Assembly: GCA_019751575.1 (NCBI GenBank)
Contig: JAIENF010000324.1
Location: 1-8,806, forward strand
Direction of reading: 5' to 3'
DNA from: Burkholderiales bacterium
GTDB lineage: Bacteria > Pseudomonadota > Gammaproteobacteria > Burkholderiales > CAIKXV01
Length of the DNA stretch: 8,806 nucleotides
In this document: in pieces, positions 4,329 to 8,806 of the stretch
How the letters are laid out: each line of letters begins with the position of its first letter
How positions within the stretch are numbered: position 1 is the first letter of the stretch
The notes under the pieces: model-generated
Told to the model about the DNA's origin: nothing
Database searches by the model: none
Seen by the model: only the letters and a program-made list of their open reading frames with translations
Position numbers and translations under genes: made by a program

Positions 4329-7300
4329 TCAAAGTGCCTCCGTGTCCTTGTCGTTCATGAGCCGCTCGGCTGCCGTGCGGCCGAACAGCCAGAACATCAC
4401 GGGCGTGAGGAAGGTGTCCAGCAAGGTCGAACTGATGAGTCCGGAGAAGATCACCACGGCCACCGGATGCAGGACCTCCGTGCCGGGCTGCTCCGCCTCG
4501 AACAGCAGCGGGGCGAGGGCGAAGGCGGTGACCAGTGCCGTCATCAGTACCGGGCTCAGCCGCTCGAGCGACCCGCGCACGATCATCGGGAGATCGAAGC
4601 GCTCGCCTTCGAAGCGCATCAGGTTGATGTAGTGGCTGACCTTCAGGATGCCGTTGCGCACCGAGATGCCGGCAAGCGTGATGAAGCCGACCAGCGCGGC
4701 CACCGACAGCGGCTGTCCTGAAAGCCACAGGCCGAGCACCGCACCTACCAGGGCGAGGGGAATGTTCACCATGATCAGCGCCGACAGGGTCGCCGACCGA
4801 TAGCGGCTGTAGAGCACGATGAACATCAGTGCAAGCGACACGATCGACAGCAGTCCGACCAGCCGCGACGCCTCTTCCTGCGCCTGGAACTGGCCTCCGA
4901 GCGTGATGAAGTAGCCTTCCGGCAGGGGGGTGTCCGCGACGACCGCGCGAATGTCGGCGACGATCTCCGAGAGTGCGCGCCCGGATGCATTCGCCGACAG
5001 CACGATGCGCCGCCTGCCGTCATCACGGCTGATCTGGTTCGGGCCGTCGCCGTCCTCGATGGTGGCGACCTTCGACAGGGGTATCCGGCCCGAGGGTGTC
5101 TCGATCAGGATCTGCCCGAGTCCTTCGATCGAACGCGCCGACTCGGGGAGGCGTACCACGAGGGCGAATCGGCGACTACCCTCGACGATCTGGGTTACGC
5201 GCTCGCCCTCGACCAGGCTCTGCAGGGCTGACAGGATCTGCGGTGCGGGTATGCCGTACTGGGCTGCCGCGGCGTAGTCGACCCGAACCTTGATCTGCGG
5301 CGCGAGCACCTGCTTCTCGATCTGCAGGTCGGCGATGCCGGGAATCGTCGCAAGCCGCGCACGCAGTCGGTCCGCCTGCCCTCGCAGCACGTCGAGATCC
5401 TCGCCGAAGATCTTGATCGCGATCTGGGAACGCACGCCCGACAGCATGTGGTCGATCCGGTGCGAGATCGGCTGTCCGATCTCGATCGCGGCCGGCAGGT
5501 TCACCAGCCGTGCCCGGATGTCGGCCTTGATCTCGTCCATGCTGCGGTCCAGTTCGGCCGTGGGCTTCAGGCCGACATCGAGTTCGCTCACATGCACGCC
5601 TTCTGCATGCTCGTCCAGTTCGGCACGGCCGCTGCGTCGGCCGACGTGGGTCACCTCGGGTACCTGGCTGACCAGCACCTCGGCCTGTCGGGCGAGTGCA
5701 GAGGTCTCCGTGAGCGTCACCCCCGGGTTCAGGCGCAGGCCGATCAGCAGCGTGCCTTCACTGAAGGGTGGCAGGAACGTGGTCGGGAAGAACGGCACCG
5801 CCGCGGCTGCCACCAGCACGGCAGCGCCCGCTGCCGCCAGGGCTGCCTTCGGTCGACGCAGCACGGCGCCCAGGCCGTTGCGGTAGCGCGCTTTCAGCCA
5901 GGCCAGCAGCCGCGTGTCGCCGTGGTCAAGCGTCTTCATGCGCGGCAACAGGTAATAGCTGAGTACCGGTGTCACCGTGACCGATACCAGCAGCGAGGCC
6001 AGCGTCGAGACGATGAAGGCGATGCCCAGCGGCACGAACAGCCGACCCTCCAGGCCCGGCAGCGCAAACAGCGGCACGAACACCAGTACGATGATGACCG
6101 TGGCGTACAGGATGCCCGAACGCACTTCCATCGACGCCTTGGCCACCACCGCCAGCAGGTTCAGGCGTTGGCCGGAGTCCTTCTGGCGGTTTTCCTTCAG
6201 CCGCCGCATGATGTTCTCGACGTCCACCACGGCGTCGTCGACGAGGCCCCCGATGGCGATGGCCAGGCCCCCGAGCGTCATGGTGTTGATCGACAGGCCG
6301 AAGTAGCGAAAGACAAGCGCCGTGACGAGGATCGACACCGGGATGGCGGTGAGCGCGATCACCGTCGGGCGGAGGGTACCGAGGAACAGGAAGAGGATCA
6401 CCGCGACGAACACGGAAGCCCCGATGAGCTTCCCCTGCAACGTGGTGATCGAGGCTTCGATGAAGCTCGCCTGCCGGAACGTCACCCTCGGCGCTTCCAT
6501 GCCCGGCGGCAGCGAGGCCTTCAGTCCCTCGAGGGCGTCTTCGATCGAGCGCGTCAGGCCGATGGTGTCCGCGGTGGGTTGCTTCTGGATGCCGAGGATC
6601 ACCGCAGGCTTCCCCTCGAAGCCTGCATCTCCGCGCTTGATCGCCGCGGCGAAGGTAACCGTGGCGATCTGGCGCAACCGGATCGGCTGGCCATCGCGGG
6701 CAGCGAGGGCGAGTTCCTTCAGATCGTCCAGCCGTGAGGTGCGCCCGAGGTTGCGGATCAGATACTCGCGGCCATTCAGTTCGAGGAAGCCGCCGGAGGT
6801 GTTGCTTGAGAAGCCCCTCAGCGCTGCCTCCAGCTGCTCGAGAGAGATGCCGAGCTCCGACATCCGCCGCGTGTCGGGCTGCACCTGGAACTGGCGAACC
6901 TCGCCACCGATCGGGATCACCTGCGCGACTCCGGCGATCGACAGCAGGCGCGGGCGCAGCACCCAGTCCGCGAACTCGCGCACCGCCATCGGAGACACCT
7001 TTGCCGGATCGACCGGGATCGCGATCTGCATGATCTCGCCCATGATCGAGCTGATCGGCCCCATGCGTGGCACCACCCCGACCGGTATCGCACCCTCCAT
7101 CGAGGACAAGCGCTCCGACACCAGTTGCCGCGCGCGGAAGATGTCGGTGTCCCAGTTGAAGGTCACGTACACGAAGGACAGGCCCGCGGACGACGTCGAG
7201 CGCAGGGACTCCACGCCCGGCAGGCCGTTCATGGTCGTCTCCAGCGGGAAGGTGATCAGTTGCTCCACTTCCTCGGCGGCCATTCCGCCGGCCTCGGTCA

Positions 7301-7448
7301 TGATGGTCACAGTCGGCTTGTTGAGGTCCGGGAATACATCCACCGGGGTGCGCGAGAGCGTGAATGCACCATAGGCCATCAGCACCACGGCGCCGATCAG
7401 TACGAGGAGCCTGTTGGCGAGACTGTTGTCGAGCAGCCACTTGAACAT
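4329..7448 (-). CDS. Heavy-metal efflux RND pump, CusA/CzcA family
   Basis: Inner-membrane proton-driven pump of 1039 residues, full length for the HME-RND family. It shows the usual duplicated layout: TM1 near 12-30, a large periplasmic porter loop to about 340, TM2-6 (about 340-502), TM7 near 536-552, a second periplasmic loop to about 860, then TM8-12. The proton-relay helix TM4 reads GGLAIAIGGLVDDAVVDVENI with Asp404, Asp405 and Glu411; the DD form differs from the DG/DS forms of Zn/Co/Cd pumps and from the DA form of Cu/Ag CusA. Residues QPISHRIDHMLSGVRSQIAIKIFG (about 659-682) mark the porter region near the CusA Met672 site; by eye His666 takes the place of that Met, with Met668 close by. 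The ATG at 7448 comes 1 nt after the adaptor stop and has an AGGTG site inside the adaptor gene. The substrate is open: a metal cation is nearly certain, which one is not. Confidence 0.95.
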   Translation of the reverse strand: MFKWLLDNSLANRLLVLIGAVVLMAYGAFTLSRTPVDVFPDLNKPTVTIMTEAGGMAAEEVEQLITFPLETTMNGLPGVESLRSTSSAGLSFVYVTFNWDTDIFRARQLVSERLSSMEGAIPVGVVPRMGPISSIMGEIMQIAIPVDPAKVSPMAVREFADWVLRPRLLSIAGVAQVIPIGGEVRQFQVQPDTRRMSELGISLEQLEAALRGFSSNTSGGFLELNGREYLIRNLGRTSRLDDLKELALAARDGQPIRLRQIATVTFAAAIKRGDAGFEGKPAVILGIQKQPTADTIGLTRSIEDALEGLKASLPPGMEAPRVTFRQASFIEASITTLQGKLIGASVFVAVILFLFLGTLRPTVIALTAIPVSILVTALVFRYFGLSINTMTLGGLAIAIGGLVDDAVVDVENIMRRLKENRQKDSGQRLNLLAVVAKASMEVRSGILYATVIIVLVFVPLFALPGLEGRLFVPLGIAFIVSTLASLLVSVTVTPVLSYYLLPRMKTLDHGDTRLLAWLKARYRNGLGAVLRRPKAALAAAGAAVLVAAAAVPFFPTTFLPPFSEGTLLIGLRLNPGVTLTETSALARQAEVLVSQVPEVTHVGRRSGRAELDEHAEGVHVSELDVGLKPTAELDRSMDEIKADIRARLVNLPAAIEIGQPISHRIDHMLSGVRSQIAIKIFGEDLDVLRGQADRLRARLATIPGIADLQIEKQVLAPQIKVRVDYAAAAQYGIPAPQILSALQSLVEGERVTQIVEGSRRFALVVRLPESARSIEGLGQILIETPSGRIPLSKVATIEDGDGPNQISRDDGRRRIVLSANASGRALSEIVADIRAVVADTPLPEGYFITLGGQFQAQEEASRLVGLLSIVSLALMFIVLYSRYRSATLSALIMVNIPLALVGAVLGLWLSGQPLSVAALVGFITLAGISVRNGILKVSHYINLMRFEGERFDLPMIVRGSLERLSPVLMTALVTAFALAPLLFEAEQPGTEVLHPVAVVIFSGLISSTLLDTFLTPVMFWLFGRTAAERLMNDKDTEAL

Positions 7449-7449
7449 G

Positions 7450-8559
7450 TCAGCGCACCTGGTTGATCAGGGTCGCGCCCCGGGTGGCAACCCGGTCGCC
7501 GGGCTGCAGGCCGGAGGTGATCACTGTGGTGACGCCATCCAGCGGCTCCGCGGTCACCGTGCGCGGCTCGAAGCGCTCGGGTGCCACCTTGACCCACACG
7601 ATCGTCTGGTTGGCCGGATTGCGCATCAGTGCGGACACGGGCACCGCAATGCCCTGGAACTTCTGCCTGGACTGCACGAAGACCTTGACCGGCTGGCCGA
7701 CGGCCAGCTGGTCCAGCGCGGCGCCCCGTGCGCGAAAGGCCAGCGGCAGTGCCTGCTCGCGCAGGCTGCGTGCGGCACCGATGAACTCCAGGGAGATGCG
7801 CTGCTCGCCCACCGCCAGCTGGGCCGCGCCGATATCGGAGGCCAGTGCAGGGTCGAAGGTGAGCGCCTCGATGCGCAGGCGGGTCGGATCGACGATCTCG
7901 AACACCAGCTCGCGCGCGTCGACGACCTGGCCGCTGACCGCATTCCCGGAGGCAATCACGCCCGACACGGGTGCAACCAGCGCCTCGCGGCTCGACAGGC
8001 CGGTGTCCACGGCGGCGATCCGGTCGGTCAGGCTGGCCAGTTCGCTCTCCACCGCTTCGATGTCCTTCCGGGGCACGGTATCGGACAGTTCGCGCAGGCG
8101 CGCCAGGCGCCGGGTGGCCAGGGTCCTTGCCGCACGCAGTTCGGCGAGCTGGGCAGCCTGGTTGGACCGCTCGATCGGCGCGGCCGAGGAGATGACGTAG
8201 GCGAGCACCTCTCCGCTTCGCACGGCCTGTCCCGGATTCGGCAGGCCCCGGGGCCCGGGTGCGAGACGGCCGGCATTCACCGCCTGGACCCGCCCGCCGG
8301 CATTGGGATCCATCAGCACGCGTGCGCCGAGTTCGACTGTCCTGGGCAGTTCGGCGGACGCGGATACCAGGGTGCGCACGCCGAGCTGGCGCTGAGCCGG
8401 CTTGGGCAGGAACACGCTGCCGTCGGGCAGTCGCTGAGGCCCGTTGCCTGTGCCCTGCGCGGACGCCTCTCCATGATCGTGACCAGGACCCGCCTGGCTT
8501 GCGGGAGCAGACAGTACGGAAAGCACGAAAAGAACCGATGCCGCGACGGTGCGCTTCAT
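7450..8559 (-). CDS. Efflux RND periplasmic adaptor subunit (CusB/CzcB-like membrane fusion protein)
   Basis: Exported adaptor of 369 residues that would link the RND pump to an outer-membrane channel. The signal peptide covers residues 1 to about 23 (MKRTVAASVLFVLSVLSAPASQA), followed by a metal-binding-like GHDHG (His27, His29). A barrel-sandwich/lipoyl first half near 88-125 (GGRVQAVNAGRLAPGPRGLPNPGQAVRSGEVLAYV) and second half near 190-225 (REALVAPVSGVIASGNAVSGQVVDARELVFEIVD) flank an alpha-helical hairpin of about 55 residues (about 130-185), shorter than in drug-efflux adaptors. The beta-barrel (about 226-300) and membrane-proximal domains follow. The start at 8559 was chosen because it overlaps the upstream stop by 4 nt (ATGA) and gives a signal peptide; an upstream in-frame start at 8667 only reads through the previous gene. 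It is coupled to the RND gene by a 1-nt gap. Confidence 0.93.
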   Translation of the reverse strand: MKRTVAASVLFVLSVLSAPASQAGPGHDHGEASAQGTGNGPQRLPDGSVFLPKPAQRQLGVRTLVSASAELPRTVELGARVLMDPNAGGRVQAVNAGRLAPGPRGLPNPGQAVRSGEVLAYVISSAAPIERSNQAAQLAELRAARTLATRRLARLRELSDTVPRKDIEAVESELASLTDRIAAVDTGLSSREALVAPVSGVIASGNAVSGQVVDARELVFEIVDPTRLRIEALTFDPALASDIGAAQLAVGEQRISLEFIGAARSLREQALPLAFRARGAALDQLAVGQPVKVFVQSRQKFQGIAVPVSALMRNPANQTIVWVKVAPERFEPRTVTAEPLDGVTTVITSGLQPGDRVATRGATLINQVR

Positions 8560-8806
8560 GCCGCACCCCGCACGCGCGCGTTGCGCCCCCGAAGCGCTCG
8601 CAAGGCAGCCCAGGCCAGCAGCAGCGCGGCCACGCCGGTGCCCCCCCACACGAGCATCTCCTTCCATCCGGGCTCGTGGGCGTGTGCATCGTCGGGCGTC
8701 GCTGCATGAATGTCCAGTTCGCCCGCGAGCAGGTCACTTTCGCCACCGACCGTGACCATCGCGATGACCGGCAGCACGCCGCTGGCGGGTGCTGCTGCCA
8801 GCATCA
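8556..8806 (-). CDS. C-terminal end of a membrane-anchored protein, cut by the window edge
   Basis: About 83 codons are visible; the frame is open to the right edge, so the gene almost certainly continues beyond 8806, although an ATG at 8804 is present by chance or as an internal Met. Numbered from that Met, the visible part has a beta-like stretch (MVTVGGESDLLAGELDIHAA), a short His-containing linker (DAHAHEPGWKE; His41 and His43), one transmembrane helix near 51-71 (LVWGGTGVAALLLAWAALRAL) and a basic cytoplasmic tail (RGRNARVRGAA). This layout predicts a large periplasmic part anchored by a single C-terminal helix with the tail inside. The stop overlaps the adaptor ATG (ATGA), so it is the preceding gene of the same operon. 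Similar short tail-anchored proteins precede adaptors in other metal RND clusters, but I can name no function. Confidence 0.7.
   Translation of the reverse strand, partial: MLAAAPASGVLPVIAMVTVGGESDLLAGELDIHAATPDDAHAHEPGWKEMLVWGGTGVAALLLAWAALRALRGRNARVRGAA

Noticed and set aside
5448..6737. 429-codon plus-strand frame opposite the RND gene
   Set aside because: Composition is Arg/His/Gln/Asp-rich low complexity, typical of antisense reading of a GC-rich membrane protein gene.
5926..7440. 504-codon minus-strand frame overlapping the RND gene
   Set aside because: Out-of-frame shadow of the pump, rich in Arg, Gly and Pro, with no recognisable domain.
7397..8746. 449-codon minus-strand frame overlapping the adaptor gene
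   Set aside because: Out-of-frame shadow; the adaptor frame has the family motifs and the coupled start.

Overview
The window is a compact heavy-metal efflux locus from a high-GC proteobacterium. A Burkholderiales or Xanthomonadales host is my inference, based on base composition, the style of the two-component system and the kind of small genes around the RND pump; no rRNA or marker gene fixes the taxon. Nearly everything is read on the minus strand, so gene order runs from right to left.

Right half (8806 to about 3168), the efflux operon. It opens with the C-terminal end of a membrane-anchored protein cut by the window edge. Next come a periplasmic adaptor (membrane fusion protein), a 1039-residue HME-type RND pump, a small His-rich exported protein and a short CDF-like cation transporter without the usual cytoplasmic domain. 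The first three genes are tightly coupled: a 4-nt ATGA overlap, then a 1-nt gap. The outer-membrane channel expected for a tripartite pump is not in the window and probably lies upstream, beyond 8806. Together these genes would move metal cations from the cytoplasm and periplasm out of the cell.

Middle (about 2261 to 3167). A small exported protein of unknown function is the only plus-strand gene. Its 329-nt upstream region is shared with the divergent response regulator and holds a perfect 16-bp palindrome, a leader hairpin and candidate promoter and operator elements. The 254-nt gap between its stop and the end of the CDF gene (the two genes converge) is unusually rich in potential secondary structure. 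An 11-bp long-range stem at 2968-3095 pairs fully only when read as minus-strand RNA, because it then contains a G-U wobble, and it encloses several smaller hairpins. I regard this as the best candidate for something undescribed.

Left (1 to 2260). An OmpR/PhoB-type response regulator and a CusS/CopS-like sensor kinase overlap by 4 nt and probably control the efflux genes. The kinase has Cys instead of the usual Arg three residues after the phospho-accepting His. Left of the kinase are 215 nt without a supported gene but with two clear hairpins, possibly the leader of another leftward gene or the junction with a different module.

Family assignments come from motif recognition alone. The metal substrate (Cu/Ag, Zn/Co/Cd or other) cannot be settled from this sequence. 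No insertion sequence, transposase, integrase, tRNA or CRISPR array was seen.
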